In this document: in pieces, positions 46,091 to 54,548 of the stretch
Layout: each line of letters starts with the position of its first letter
Position numbering within the stretch: position 1 is the first letter of the stretch
Source of the DNA: Solirubrobacterales bacterium
GTDB lineage: Bacteria; Actinomycetota; Thermoleophilia; Solirubrobacterales; 70-9
Assembly: GCA_025450585.1 (NCBI GenBank)
Contig: JANWHD010000059.1
Span: 1 to 54,707, forward strand
DNA length: 54,707 nucleotides
Direction: 5' to 3'
Translations under genes and position numbers: made by a program
Notes under the pieces: model-generated
Seen by the model: the letters and a program-made list of their open reading frames with translations, nothing else
Databases searched by the model: none
What the model was told of the DNA's origin: nothing

Positions 46091-46576
46091 GTGGCCGTGA
46101 CCAGCGCTGGGATCCTGCTCCACCGCACCGTCGGCGACGAGCTCGAAGTGCTGCTCGTCCATCCCGGCGGGCCGTTCTGGGCGAAGAAGGACCTTGGCGC
46201 CTGGTCGGTGCCCAAGGGGGAAGTCGACGAGGGGGAAGACCCCCGCGCCTGCGCGCTGCGCGAGCTCGAGGAGGAGCTGGGTTCCGGCCTCGGCCTCGCC
46301 GCCGATGACCTGACCGAGCTGGGCTCGGTGCGCCAGAAGGGCGGCAAGACGGTTCTCTGCTGGGTGGCCGAGGGGGACTTCGACCCCGCCGGGCTGCGCA
46401 GCAACACCTTCGCGCTGGAGTGGCCGCCTCGTTCGGGCAAGGAGCGCGAGTTCCCCGAGGTCGACCGGGCGGAGTGGTTCGGCCTCGATGCGGCGCGGGA
46501 GAAGATCAACCCCGCCCAAGCCGACTTCCTCGATCGGCTGGCCCAGCGCGACCTATACTCGCCGGGCGATGACTGA
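46091..46576 (+). CDS. Nudix hydrolase
   Basis: 161 aa, GTG 46091, 18 bp after the oxidoreductase. The Nudix box runs from GEVDEGEDPRACALRELEEELG (near 43-64) and fits Gx5Ex7REUXEExGU. The N-terminus SAGILLHRTVGDELEVLLVHPGG and the PFWAKKDLGAWSVPKG stretch are typical of the Ap4A/dNTP-type group with 'WSVPKG'. It would hydrolyse a nucleoside diphosphate derivative. The following gene overlaps by 8 bp. Confidence 0.94.
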   Translation: MAVTSAGILLHRTVGDELEVLLVHPGGPFWAKKDLGAWSVPKGEVDEGEDPRACALRELEEELGSGLGLAADDLTELGSVRQKGGKTVLCWVAEGDFDPAGLRSNTFALEWPPRSGKEREFPEVDRAEWFGLDAAREKINPAQADFLDRLAQRDLYSPGDD

Positions 46577-47645
46577 CGGCCCAGATCCGCACTCGGACCC
46601 GTCCGGCGACGGCCCCTCAGGTCGGCCGTTGCCACTCTCGGTGCGCCTGCTCGGCGCCGGGGTGCGCAGCGCCCGCAGCGTGACCAAGGCGGCAGGCATC
46701 GATCGCGCGGTCGAGAGCGCCGCCGAGGAGGCGATGGTCGCCGCGATCGAGAGCGAGGCGGTCGAACGGGCTTTGGCCCGGGTGATCAAGGGTCCGGTCG
46801 TAGAGGAGGCGATGAACAGCGCCCTGGAGAGCGATGCCGTCAAGCGCGCGCTGATCGACGCGCTCGACAGCGAGCTCGTCGACGAGGTTTGGCTGCGCCT
46901 GCTGGCCAGCGACGAGACCCAGCGCCTGGTCGAGCGGATCGCCGAGGCGCCGGAGATACGCGCCGCGATCAGCGCCCAGAGCGTTGGTTTGATCGCCGAC
47001 GTCGGCCACACGATCGGCAACGGCACCAAGCGCGCCGACGGCGGCGTCGAGAGGCTGGCGCGCCGGATCCTCTTCCGCAAGCGCCGCACCGAGCCGACCG
47101 ACCGCGCCGGTCTGGTCACCCGCGCCGCCGCCTTCGGCCTCGACGGCCTGATCGTCAATCTCTGCTTCTCCGGCCTGGCCGCGGTGGCGGCGCTGATCGC
47201 CTCGGCCTTCACCGGTAACGGCAACGGCGTCTCCGACGCGGCGCTCGCGGTCGGCACCACGCTCTGGTTCGTCCTCGGCAGCGTCTACCTGGTCGGCTTC
47301 TGGTCGCTCGCAGCGCAGACACCGGGCATGCGCTTCCTCGGGATCAGGCTCGACGTCGAGGAACGCGGCCTGCCGCTGCGCCGATCCCTCAAGCGCCTGC
47401 TCGGCATGTTCCTCGCCATCATCACCTTCGGGATCGGCTTCCTCGGCATCCTCTTCGACGAGCGCCGGCGAGGCTGGGACGATCGCCTCAGCCGCGCCGA
47501 CGTCGTCTACGACGACGAGCGCGCCCTCGCCCCCTGGGCACGCCTCGAGGTTCCGGCATCGGCCGCGCAAGCCTCCGCAACGACGAAGGCCCCGGAATCC
47601 CGGGGCCTTCAGCCGCAGCGCGTGGCAGGGTCCTCGCCTAGCTGA
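46569..47645 (+). CDS. RDD-family membrane protein
   Basis: 358 aa from ATG 46569. Residues 30-165 are a helical, acidic region of repeat-like segments (AIESEAVERALARVI; ALESDAVKRALIDAL; RDD partner helices). The RDD domain (about 175-325) has RAGLVTRAAAFGLDGLIVNLCF, three or four membrane helices, and the TPGMRFLGIRLD signature. Its last 20 codons lie beyond a terminator-type hairpin and overlap the convergent gene by 8 bp. Suggested transporter or sensor. Confidence 0.88.
   Translation: MTDGPDPHSDPSGDGPSGRPLPLSVRLLGAGVRSARSVTKAAGIDRAVESAAEEAMVAAIESEAVERALARVIKGPVVEEAMNSALESDAVKRALIDALDSELVDEVWLRLLASDETQRLVERIAEAPEIRAAISAQSVGLIADVGHTIGNGTKRADGGVERLARRILFRKRRTEPTDRAGLVTRAAAFGLDGLIVNLCFSGLAAVAALIASAFTGNGNGVSDAALAVGTTLWFVLGSVYLVGFWSLAAQTPGMRFLGIRLDVEERGLPLRRSLKRLLGMFLAIITFGIGFLGILFDERRRGWDDRLSRADVVYDDERALAPWARLEVPASAAQASATTKAPESRGLQPQRVAGSSPS
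47585..47610. terminator. Bidirectional terminator-type hairpin inside the RDD gene end
   Basis: GAAGGCCCCGG (47585-47595) pairs with CCGGGGCCTTC (47600-47610), an 11-bp stem with a 4-nt loop. It lies between convergent genes, 35 bp before the RDD stop, so termination would cut the RDD message short. Confidence 0.7.
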
Positions 47646-48021
47646 CGGAGCCTTCGGGCCCCTCGGACAGCTTGTAGATGATGATGATCGCGAGGGCGAA
47701 GATCGCCAGCGACCAGAAGGGGTAGGCCGGGATCGAGAGCAGCGCGCCCATCGCGTTGAGGGCGGCTATGAAGATGCCGAACCAGCGCCCGAATTCACCC
47801 CCGGAGAAGAGTGAGAAGGCGGCGACGAGCTCGAGCACGCCGATGATCAGGATGATCCAACCCCAGGTGTTGAGGCCGCTGAGGATGAAGGTGGCGTTTT
47901 CGGTGAAGAACTTCGAGTCGCCGATCGCGGCGATGCCGTAGATGATGTTCAGGACACCGGCGACCAGGAGAAGGACGCCGGCGAAGACCCACCATCCACT
48001 GAGAGTGCTCTCCTCATTCAT
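47638..48021 (-). CDS. DUF7144-type membrane protein
   Basis: 127 aa from ATG 48021 (GAAAGG upstream); the longer frame to 48168 is unsupported. Four membrane helices: GWWVFAGVLLLVAGVLNIIYGIAAIG, WGWIILIIGVLELVAAFSLFSG, WFGIFIAALNAMGALLSI and PFWSLAIFALAIIIIYKLSEG. The start GWWVFAGVLLLVAGV..IIYGI and the middle GWIILIIGVLEL..AF.LF match DUF7144 proteins of actinobacteria. Function unknown. Confidence 0.85.
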   Translation of the reverse strand: MNEESTLSGWWVFAGVLLLVAGVLNIIYGIAAIGDSKFFTENATFILSGLNTWGWIILIIGVLELVAAFSLFSGGEFGRWFGIFIAALNAMGALLSIPAYPFWSLAIFALAIIIIYKLSEGPEGSVS

Positions 48022-48195
48022 GGGCAAACCTTTCGTGACTGCTTTTGGACAGGGACAAAAACCAGAACAGGTGAAATGGTGAAATCGGAAGTGTGGAAAC
48101 GCTAGGAGCGCGTTCGAGGCCGGGCAAAGGGTTCCTGCGCCTGGCATGTCTCCTGCTTGCGCTTGCAATCCGCCCTTCGACTAGTCTGCCCGGCC

Positions 48196-49068
48196 ATGGA
48201 CGTCGTTCGCACCCCCGAGGAGGCGCTACAGGGGCTTCCAGACTTCCCCTTCAAGTCGAGTTACCGTGAGGTCGACGGATTGCGGCTCGCCTTCCTCGAC
48301 GAGGGCGAGGGCAAGCCCGTCGTCTTCTTCCACGGCGAGCCGACCTGGTCGTTCCTCTGGCGCAAGGTGATCCCGCCGGTGCGCGACGCCGGATATCGCT
48401 GCATCGCCCCCGACTACGCCGGCTTCGGCCGCTCCGACAAGCCCACCGACCTCGAGTGGTACACCTACGACCGCCACGTCGAGCTGATCTCGAAGCTGCT
48501 GGAGGAGCTCGACGTGCGCGACGCGACCGCCGTCGTCCACGACTGGGGCGGGCCGATCGGGCTGCGCCTGGCGGTCGAGCACCCCGACCGCTTCTCGCGC
48601 CTCGTGATCATGGAGACCGGGCCGTTCACCGGGCAGCAGCGGATGAGCGAGGCCTGGCTGATGTTCCGCGACTTCGTCCGCAACAACGCCGACATACCGG
48701 TGGGGACGCTCGTCCGCGGCGGTTGCAAGAACGACCCGGGCGACGACGTGATCGCCGCCTACGAAGCCCCGTACCCGAGCCCGGAGTCAAAGGCCGGCGC
48801 CCGCGCCTTCCCGCTGATCCTGCCGACCGAGCCCGACGCGCCCGGGGCCGCGGAGGGCAAACGGGTTGCCGACGCGCTGCGCGAGGACGAGCGCCCGACG
48901 CTGGTCCTCTGGGCCGACTCGGACCCGATCCTCCCCTTCTCCGTCGGCGAGCGGGTCTCGACCCAGCTCAACTTCCCGGCACCGCGGCCGATCGAGGACG
49001 CGGGTCACTTCCTCCAGGAGGACGCCGGCCCTCAGATCGGCGCGATCATCGCCGACTGGCTCGGCTGA
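48196..49068 (+). CDS. Haloalkane-dehalogenase-like alpha/beta hydrolase
   Basis: 290 aa from ATG 48196. The nucleophile elbow is VVHDWGGPIG (D116 followed by W117), the oxyanion region FFHGEPTWSFLWRK (46-57), and the catalytic His lies in EDAGHFLQED (near 275). An aspartate nucleophile with an adjacent Trp, together with HGEPTW, is the signature of haloalkane dehalogenase subfamily I rather than of epoxide hydrolases. It would hydrolyse carbon-halogen bonds. The 3' end overlaps the convergent phosphoesterase gene by 23 bp. Confidence 0.88.
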   Translation: MDVVRTPEEALQGLPDFPFKSSYREVDGLRLAFLDEGEGKPVVFFHGEPTWSFLWRKVIPPVRDAGYRCIAPDYAGFGRSDKPTDLEWYTYDRHVELISKLLEELDVRDATAVVHDWGGPIGLRLAVEHPDRFSRLVIMETGPFTGQQRMSEAWLMFRDFVRNNADIPVGTLVRGGCKNDPGDDVIAAYEAPYPSPESKAGARAFPLILPTEPDAPGAAEGKRVADALREDERPTLVLWADSDPILPFSVGERVSTQLNFPAPRPIEDAGHFLQEDAGPQIGAIIADWLG

Positions 49069-50152
49069 CCGCTTCCCGCAGCTCCTCGCGCGGGCGGTTG
49101 ACGAGCAGGCGCACGCGTCGCGGCGGCCCCTCGTCGCCGACCCAGGTGACGGTCCCGGGCCAGTAGGGGCCCGGCGGTGCGCCGGGGTGGTGGAAGGCGT
49201 CGGCGAAGACCCAGCTGCCGGTGTTGTGCAGCTGGCCGCCGCCAGGCAGCTGCCAGTGCGTGGAGCCCTCTTCCGGGCCGGCATGGTGGGTGTGGCCGGT
49301 GATCGTGTGAGCCGCCTCGACCCGCAGCCGCCGCGCCAGCTCGGTGGCGGCGTCGATGCCGCTGCGGGCGATCGAGGCGGGGGAGAGGTCGGCGTCGAAC
49401 TCGGCGCGGAAGAGGCGGTTGAGCAGCCAGACGCTCGCCGGCACGCCGGCGCCGAAGGCGGCCTTGACCGTGGCCCGGCGGACGCGCCCGCCGTCGCGGC
49501 GGCCGGAGAAGGCGTTCCAGGCGCGTTCGGAGGGGCGGCTGGCGCCGGGCCTCATCCCGGCCGCGGCGAGGCCGAAGGAGAAGCCGTAGAGGGGGCGCAG
49601 GATGCGCTCGTAGTCGGGCGGGGCCGCCGGATCCGGGGGGTGCCCGGCGGTGCGCATCATCGCCGCCGCCGCGACGCACTCCAAACGCGGCAGCGACATG
49701 TGGCAGTCCATGTAGTGGCCGTGGGTGGCGTAGACGTCGTCGCGAATCCAGATGCCGGGGTAGGCGATGCTGAGCTCGGTCTCGCCGAGCCAGGCGGCGA
49801 TCCGGCTGGCCGGCTCGCCGGCCGCGAGCGAGCGGTGCTCAAGTCCGAGCGTGCCGCTGGCGAGTGCCAGCTCTTCGAGCAGGGGCTCGGCCAGGCGGTG
49901 GTCGTGGTTGCCGGGCACCAGAACGACCCGGCGCCCCGCCATCGCCCTGCCCAGATCCTCGAAGAAGGGCTGGGCGATCTCGAGCACCCGCGGCAGCTGC
50001 AGCTCGCGCAGCTCGAGCGCGTCGCCGAGCAGGACGAGGCGGTCGGCGCCGCCGATCTCCTCGAGCAGGGTCTTGCGGATGGCCAAGTCGCGCAGGAGGT
50101 CCTCGCCGCCGGCGGAGCCGAGGTGCAGGTCGGAGACGATCGCGGTTCGCAT
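49046..50152 (-). CDS. Calcineurin-like metallophosphoesterase
   Basis: 368 aa from ATG 50152. All metal motifs are visible: IVSDLHLGSAGGED (DxH near 7), LVLLGDALEL (GD), VLVPGNHDHRL (GNHD near 80), ATHGHYMD and HTITGHTHHAGPEEG (GHTH near 288). A helical insert at about 180-265 is larger than usual. These enzymes hydrolyse phosphomono- or diesters with two metals. The substrate is unknown; UDP-sugar or cyclic-nucleotide esters are typical. Confidence 0.9.
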   Translation of the reverse strand: MRTAIVSDLHLGSAGGEDLLRDLAIRKTLLEEIGGADRLVLLGDALELRELQLPRVLEIAQPFFEDLGRAMAGRRVVLVPGNHDHRLAEPLLEELALASGTLGLEHRSLAAGEPASRIAAWLGETELSIAYPGIWIRDDVYATHGHYMDCHMSLPRLECVAAAAMMRTAGHPPDPAAPPDYERILRPLYGFSFGLAAAGMRPGASRPSERAWNAFSGRRDGGRVRRATVKAAFGAGVPASVWLLNRLFRAEFDADLSPASIARSGIDAATELARRLRVEAAHTITGHTHHAGPEEGSTHWQLPGGGQLHNTGSWVFADAFHHPGAPPGPYWPGTVTWVGDEGPPRRVRLLVNRPREELREAVSRASRR

Positions 50153-50217
50153 CCAGGGCAACCTAGCTGTTCGCGTCGACTTGGCTGCGCAGCCAGTCTG
50201 CGGCTAGACTTCCGCGG

Positions 50218-51135
50218 ATGCCCGGGCTCAGCGAGGAGCGCCTGGCGCCGGTCAACGGCGTCGAGATCGCCTACCAGGAGGTGGGCGACCCCGACGGCGA
50301 GCCGCTTCTGCTCGTGATGGGGCTGGGGACGCAGATGCTCGCCTGGGACGAAGAGTTCTGCGAGCTTCTGGCGGGCCGCGGCTTCCGCGTCGTCCGCTTC
50401 GACAACCGCGACATCGGCCACTCGACCATGATCGAAGCAGCCGGGGTGCCCAAGCGGGTCGACCTCTTCCTCGGCCGCCGGGCCAGCGCGCCCTATCTGC
50501 TGTCCGACATGGCCGCCGACACGATCGGACTTATGGATCACCTGGGAATCGACTCGGCGCACGTCGTCGGCGCCTCGATGGGCGGGATGATCGGCCAAAC
50601 GCTTGCGATCGAGCACCCCGGCCGGGTTCGCTCGCTGGTCTCGATCATGTCGACGACCGGCAGCCGCCGGGTCGGGGCGCCGACGCTGAAGGCCTTCGGC
50701 GTGATGCTGGCCAAGGCGCCTCACGATCGCGACGGCTTTGTCGAGCGCGTCCTCAAGACCTTCCGGATCGTCGGCTCCCCCGCCTACCCGACCGACGAGG
50801 CGAGGCTGCGCGAGATGGCCGGAAAGATGTACGACCGCTCCCACAATCCGCGCGGGGTCCTGCGCCAGATGCACGCTATCTCCGCCTCGGGCGACCGCAC
50901 GGCGGCGCTGCGCAAGCTGCGCCTTCCGGCTGCGGTGATCCACGGCACCAGTGACCCGCTCGTCCGGCCCAGCGGCGGCCGCGCCACGGCCCGGGCCATC
51001 CCCGGGGCCCGCCTGCGCATCGTCGAGGGTATGGGGCACGACCTGCCCCGCGAGCTCTGGCCGGTCTTCACCGGCGAGATCGCCGACACCGCTTCGCTGG
51101 CCGGCTTCCAGGCACCCGCCAAGCAGCCGGCCTGA
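50218..51135 (+). CDS. Alpha/beta hydrolase
   Basis: 305 aa from ATG 50218. The elbow VVGASMGGMIGQTLAIEHP (Ser near 121), the oxyanion strand LLLVMGLGTQMLAWDEEF, and the His in EGMGHDLPREL (near 278) form a complete Ser-Asp-His hydrolase, close in style to aclacinomycin methylesterase RdmC or homologous esterases (FDNRDIGHSTMI). It lies 65 bp from the divergent phosphoesterase. Confidence 0.92.
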   Translation: MPGLSEERLAPVNGVEIAYQEVGDPDGEPLLLVMGLGTQMLAWDEEFCELLAGRGFRVVRFDNRDIGHSTMIEAAGVPKRVDLFLGRRASAPYLLSDMAADTIGLMDHLGIDSAHVVGASMGGMIGQTLAIEHPGRVRSLVSIMSTTGSRRVGAPTLKAFGVMLAKAPHDRDGFVERVLKTFRIVGSPAYPTDEARLREMAGKMYDRSHNPRGVLRQMHAISASGDRTAALRKLRLPAAVIHGTSDPLVRPSGGRATARAIPGARLRIVEGMGHDLPRELWPVFTGEIADTASLAGFQAPAKQPA

Positions 51136-51195
51136 CCGTCCCAAACCGCGGCGGCTCGCGCCACCGCGCGACGATGGCCGTAAGATCACGGCCAT

Positions 51196-51269
51196 CGGGG
51201 CGTGGCGCAGCCTGGTAGCGCGCGGCCTTTGGGTGGCCGAGGTCCCCGGTTCGAATCCGGGCGCCCCGA
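51196..51269 (+). tRNA. tRNA-Pro (UGG)
   Basis: Acceptor CGGGGCG/CGCCCCG, discriminator A. The anticodon stem CGGCC/GGCCG holds loop TTTGGGT, giving anticodon TGG. Confidence 0.94.
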
Positions 51270-51394
51270 TGTTCGCTCGCTGTGCGACGGCCCCGCGCAG
51301 GCTCGTTGAGTCGCTCAATTCCAGCCACTCTGTTCCTATCTTCCTCGTGGATGGAGCTGGCTGCGTCCGCCCTGAATAGGACACTCGAGGAGCT

Positions 51395-51925
51395 GTGTCC
51401 CCACTCCTCATAGCCCTCATCTCGATCATCGGCACCCTGCTTGTGGAGCGGCTGTACAACGTCCCGCGGGACATCCGCCGCAACGATGAGTTGATCAGTA
51501 ACCGTGACGAGGACCTGCGGACGTGGATTGAGGACGACGATGCCGAACTGCGCAAGCAGCACCTTGTGATCATGGCCCGGGAAGCCCGCAAATCAGCGGG
51601 ACCCGACTACAGTCTGGTGGAGTACCAGCAGCTCAAGGATCAGGTCGCCCACCGCTATCGCGACCAATTACGCGATGCAGAACGCACCGTCCGCGACCTG
51701 GCCCTCTCGGAGCAGCTGCCGCACCGGTTTGCGCGTCGGTTCCTTCGCAAGCCGCTGCCCGAGCTGACTGCACCCCAGCTTAAGGCCGCCACCTTGGACC
51801 ACTGGCACGAATCGCCGGAGGACATGCACCAATTCAGCGAAAAGCTGCGCGAAGTGGCGGAACAGCGTCGCGCAGAGGCAGGTAAGCCCCCGCTGCGACC
51901 CCTCGAACGTCCGGTCGCTAACTAG
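51395..51925 (+). CDS. Hypothetical membrane-anchored helical protein
   Basis: 176 aa, GTG 51395. A short N-terminal membrane segment (PLLIALISIIGTLLVERLY) is followed by a long, highly charged helical domain (RDEDLRTWIEDDDAELRKQHLVIMAREARK, VAHRYRDQLRDAERTVRDLAL). It sits between tRNA-Pro and the ORF6N gene, a position typical of acquired genes, and its GC content looks lower than that of its neighbours. No family is recognised. Confidence 0.65.
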   Translation: MSPLLIALISIIGTLLVERLYNVPRDIRRNDELISNRDEDLRTWIEDDDAELRKQHLVIMAREARKSAGPDYSLVEYQQLKDQVAHRYRDQLRDAERTVRDLALSEQLPHRFARRFLRKPLPELTAPQLKAATLDHWHESPEDMHQFSEKLREVAEQRRAEAGKPPLRPLERPVAN

Positions 51926-51961
51926 CCTCAGATGCGAAGTTCATCCGATCGTCCCGATCTC

Positions 51962-51996
51962 GCAGACAAAAGCATCCGGCTCGCTTGGCATCCTGG
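51962..51996 (+). repeat. ORF6N-gene upstream segment, intact copy
   Basis: Shares 31 of 35 positions with 38673-38707. It lies 4 bp before the ORF6N start, so it probably holds the promoter (TTGGCA at 51985). Confidence 0.55.
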
Positions 51997-52000
51997 CTAG

Positions 52001-52558
52001 ATGGTTGGCGTGACGGAGAAGACTGCCTCGCTGGAATTGATCGCGGCTCCAGCGATAGAGAAGCGAATCTTGGTCGTCCGCGGGCGTCAGGTGCTGCTTG
52101 ATGAAGATCTCGCGGATCTATATGGCGTAGAGACCAGGGTGCTCGTTCAGCAGGTCAAGCGAAACGCGAAGCGCTTCCCTGGGGACTTCATGTTCCAGCT
52201 GACAAGCGCCGAGGCAGAAGCTTTGAGATCACAAATTGTGATCTCAAACGAGGGCCGGGGCGGCCGCCGCTACGCGCCATATGTCTTTACGGAGCAAGGA
52301 GTGGCGATGCTCTCTGGCGTCCTTCGCAGCGATCGAGCGATTGCCGTGAACATCGAGATCATGCGGGTCTTCGTCGAGCTTCGCCGGGTCGCGAGTTCCT
52401 ATGCCGCGATTGAGAAGAGACTCGAAGAGGTCGAGCGGGAATTGGGTGGGCATGACGAGCAGCTGAACCAGATCTTCATGACGCTGAGGCAGCTGATCTC
52501 ACCACCCGATCGACCGAAGCGGCCGGTCGGGTTCCGATTGCCCGAGGGAGAGGAGTAA
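52001..52558 (+). CDS. ORF6N-domain DNA-binding protein
   Basis: 185 aa from ATG 52001. The ORF6N/KilA-N-related domain covers residues about 15-105: EKRILVVRGRQVLLDEDLADLYGVETRVLVQQVKRNAKRFPGDFMFQLTSAEAEALRSQIVISNEGRGGRRYAPYVFTEQGVAMLSGVL. A coiled coil (IEKRLEEVERELGGHDEQLNQIF) and a short tail follow. The family is common on phages and mobile islands; function is thought to be regulatory. A 27-bp palindrome lies inside the coding sequence (52222-52248), at the ALRSQIVISN codons. Confidence 0.92.
   Translation: MVGVTEKTASLELIAAPAIEKRILVVRGRQVLLDEDLADLYGVETRVLVQQVKRNAKRFPGDFMFQLTSAEAEALRSQIVISNEGRGGRRYAPYVFTEQGVAMLSGVLRSDRAIAVNIEIMRVFVELRRVASSYAAIEKRLEEVERELGGHDEQLNQIFMTLRQLISPPDRPKRPVGFRLPEGEE
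52222..52248. repeat. 27-bp palindrome inside the ORF6N gene
   Basis: TTTGAGATCACAA-A-TTGTGATCTCAAA is perfect in both 13-base arms. The copy at 39382-39408 differs at two positions per arm, and every change is matched by the opposite one in the other arm. Confidence 0.85.
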
Positions 52559-52572
52559 AAGCCCAGGGCGCA

Positions 52573-53829
52573 TCACGCACTCGGCGCGGCGTCCGGCCGG
52601 GGGGCCGACCTCATCTCGCGGACGCTCGGGACGGCGATCACCGCGAAGGTCGCGACCGCGATCACGGCGGCGGCTGCGATCAGGCCCGGGCCGGCGCCGA
52701 ACAGCTCCTGCTCCAGGCTGCCGAGCATGTAGCCGAGCGGGATCAGGGCGAAGGAGCCGAGTAGGTCGTAGGAGCTGAGGCGAGAGCGCAGGGAGATGGG
52801 GGTGCGGGTCTGCAGGATCGTCTCCCAGAGAGCGCCGAAGATCGCCAGCGAGGCGCCGGCCGCGGCGGCGCCGACGGCGATCAGGCCGACCGGTGCCAGC
52901 GTCGCCAGGAGTAGTAGCGGCACCGCCCACAGACCGATTGCGAGGGTGGCCACCAGCAGCGGGCGGTTGGGGTTCCAGGCCATCGCGACGATCGCCCCGA
53001 GCACCTCGCCGGCACCCAGCGCGGCGAGGATCGTCGCCCAGGCGGCGGGGCCGCCGAGCGAGTCCGCGGAAACGGTCGGGCCGAAGACGAAGAAGGGGGC
53101 GAAGACGAGCGAGTTGAGGATCGCGAACTCGGTGACGATGACCCAGATCCAGGTCGTGTGGCGGAACTCTCGCCAGCCCGCGGCGAGGTCCTGCCGCACC
53201 GTGCTGGCACGGTGCCAGACCGCCTGCGGTGCCTGGGCCCTGACCTTGGCCAGCATCGCCGCGCTGAGCAGGAAGCTGGCGGCATCAACGGCGAAGGCCC
53301 AGCCGGGGCCGGCGACGGCGAGGACCGCGACCGCGATCGCCGGCCCCACGACGCCACCGAGTGAGACGGCCATTCCGCGCAGCGCGTTCGCCTTCTGGAG
53401 CTGCTCTGGGTGCACGGACTGCGAGATCAGCCCCTGCATAGCCGGCATGAAGAAGGCCGCACCGGCGCCGAGCACGGCCTGCGCGGCGACGAGCTGCCAG
53501 AACTCCGCGTGGCCGCCGATCAGCAGCACCGCCACGATTCCCTGCGACGCGAACCGGCACAGGTCGGCCGCGATCACCACCGAGCGACGGGCGAACCGGT
53601 CTCCCCCCACGCCGCCGAAGAGGAGGAGGGCGGCGAGCACGACGGCCTGTGCGGCGAGGGCGATGCCGACCTGGGCCATCGAGCCGCCGATCGAGAGCAC
53701 GGCGAACGGCAGCACCGCCAGCACCATCAGGTCGCCCACCGCGGAGGTGAGCTGGGCGAGCACGAGCCGGCGCAGGTTTCCGTCGCGGAGCGCCGAGAGG
53801 TCGAAGGCAGGCCTGGCTCGCTCGGTCAT
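52573..53829 (-). CDS. MFS transporter (multidrug/siderophore-exporter type)
   Basis: 418 aa from ATG 53829 behind AAAAGGAGAGTGG. About twelve membrane helices in two halves: LTSAVGDLMVLAVLPFAVLSIG, VGIALAAQAVVLAALLLFGGVGGDRFARRSVVI (with the MFS loop motif GDRFARR), and ending AAAVIAVATFAVIAVPSV. It resembles the DHA-type exporters annotated as MFS/enterobactin exporters. The N-terminal TERARPAFDLSALRD is cytoplasmic. An inverted repeat lies in the promoter. Confidence 0.92.
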   Translation of the reverse strand: MTERARPAFDLSALRDGNLRRLVLAQLTSAVGDLMVLAVLPFAVLSIGGSMAQVGIALAAQAVVLAALLLFGGVGGDRFARRSVVIAADLCRFASQGIVAVLLIGGHAEFWQLVAAQAVLGAGAAFFMPAMQGLISQSVHPEQLQKANALRGMAVSLGGVVGPAIAVAVLAVAGPGWAFAVDAASFLLSAAMLAKVRAQAPQAVWHRASTVRQDLAAGWREFRHTTWIWVIVTEFAILNSLVFAPFFVFGPTVSADSLGGPAAWATILAALGAGEVLGAIVAMAWNPNRPLLVATLAIGLWAVPLLLLATLAPVGLIAVGAAAAGASLAIFGALWETILQTRTPISLRSRLSSYDLLGSFALIPLGYMLGSLEQELFGAGPGLIAAAAVIAVATFAVIAVPSVREMRSAPRPDAAPSA

Positions 53830-53847
53830 CCACTCTCCTTTTCTTAT

Positions 53848-53865
53848 GCTCAAATAAAACTGAGC
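53848..53865. promoter_or_regulatory. Small inverted repeat upstream of the MFS gene
   Basis: GCTCA-AATAAAAC-TGAGC in an AT-rich patch 19 bp before the MFS start. Possible operator overlapping the promoter. Confidence 0.4.
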
Positions 53866-53959
53866 AAAAGGCTAGACGATCGAGAGCGGCGGATCAACGG
53901 AGTTATGTAGATCGGACGTTTATTCCCTCCAGTCGCCGGATGCTTGTGTCGATGGTGGC

Positions 53960-54232
53960 GTGCAGATGATGCAGATCCCCCAGGTCGAGCAGCGCAGGGA
54001 GCGGGCAGTGTTCGAAACCGACCGGCACCTGATTGCAGGTGACGTCACCTTGCCCCGCGAGGGCTACGCGAGTCGCCTCTCGGATGCGCTCAACCGCGAC
54101 GAGATCGGCTTCATCCCGCTCACCGACGTGGAGATCACCACGACCTCCACCGGTGAGGTGACGCGGCGCGAGTTCATCGTGCTCGGCAAGGCCCACATCA
54201 AGCTCGCCTACCCGGCCGAATCGGGCGAGTAG
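53960..54232 (+). CDS. Conserved small protein, DUF6812-like
   Basis: 90 aa from ATG 53960. The sequence RRERAVFETDRHLIAGDVTLPREGYASRLSDALNRDEIGFIPLTDVEIT, then REFIVLGKAHIKLAYPAES, is a compact beta-rich domain seen in actinobacterial genomes. No active-site residues are visible. The gene stands alone. The family label is from memory of the pattern and is uncertain. Confidence 0.7.
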   Translation: MQMMQIPQVEQRRERAVFETDRHLIAGDVTLPREGYASRLSDALNRDEIGFIPLTDVEITTTSTGEVTRREFIVLGKAHIKLAYPAESGE

Positions 54233-54272
54233 CGCTCGCGCGAGGGGTGGGTCGGCCGCGCTTCGCTCGGCG

Positions 54273-54548
54273 CTACGCCCGTGCCTCGCGCTGACGGCCG
54301 CTCTGCGCGTAGGAGCCGAGGTCGAAAATGAAGGCGAGGACGACGATGAACCACTCGAAGCCGACGACCCCGTTTGAGGAGCTCCACATCACCGCGTAGG
54401 CGAGGGTCGTCCAGGGCAGCAGGAAGAAGCCGAGGAAGGGCACGAACCAACCCTCGAACGCGCGGCCGAGCAGGTCGCTGAACAGCCAGAGCGCGAACAG
54501 CGCCAGGCGCGGCGAGATCAGGGCGAAGAGGACGACGAAGCAACCGAT
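54273..54548 (-). CDS. Putative small membrane protein without a normal start
   Basis: A minus-strand frame reads IGCFVVLFALISPRLALFAL, LLGRAFEGWFVPFLGFFLLPW, and GFEWFIVVLAFIFDLGSYAQ, i.e. three membrane segments, and stops at 54273. No ATG, GTG or TTG opens it. An ATG at 54590 is in frame, but a TAA at 54558-54560 intervenes. It is either a disrupted gene or an unusual start. The last 110 bases of the window show nothing else. Confidence 0.5.
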   Translation of the reverse strand: MGCFVVLFALISPRLALFALWLFSDLLGRAFEGWFVPFLGFFLLPWTTLAYAVMWSSSNGVVGFEWFIVVLAFIFDLGSYAQSGRQREARA

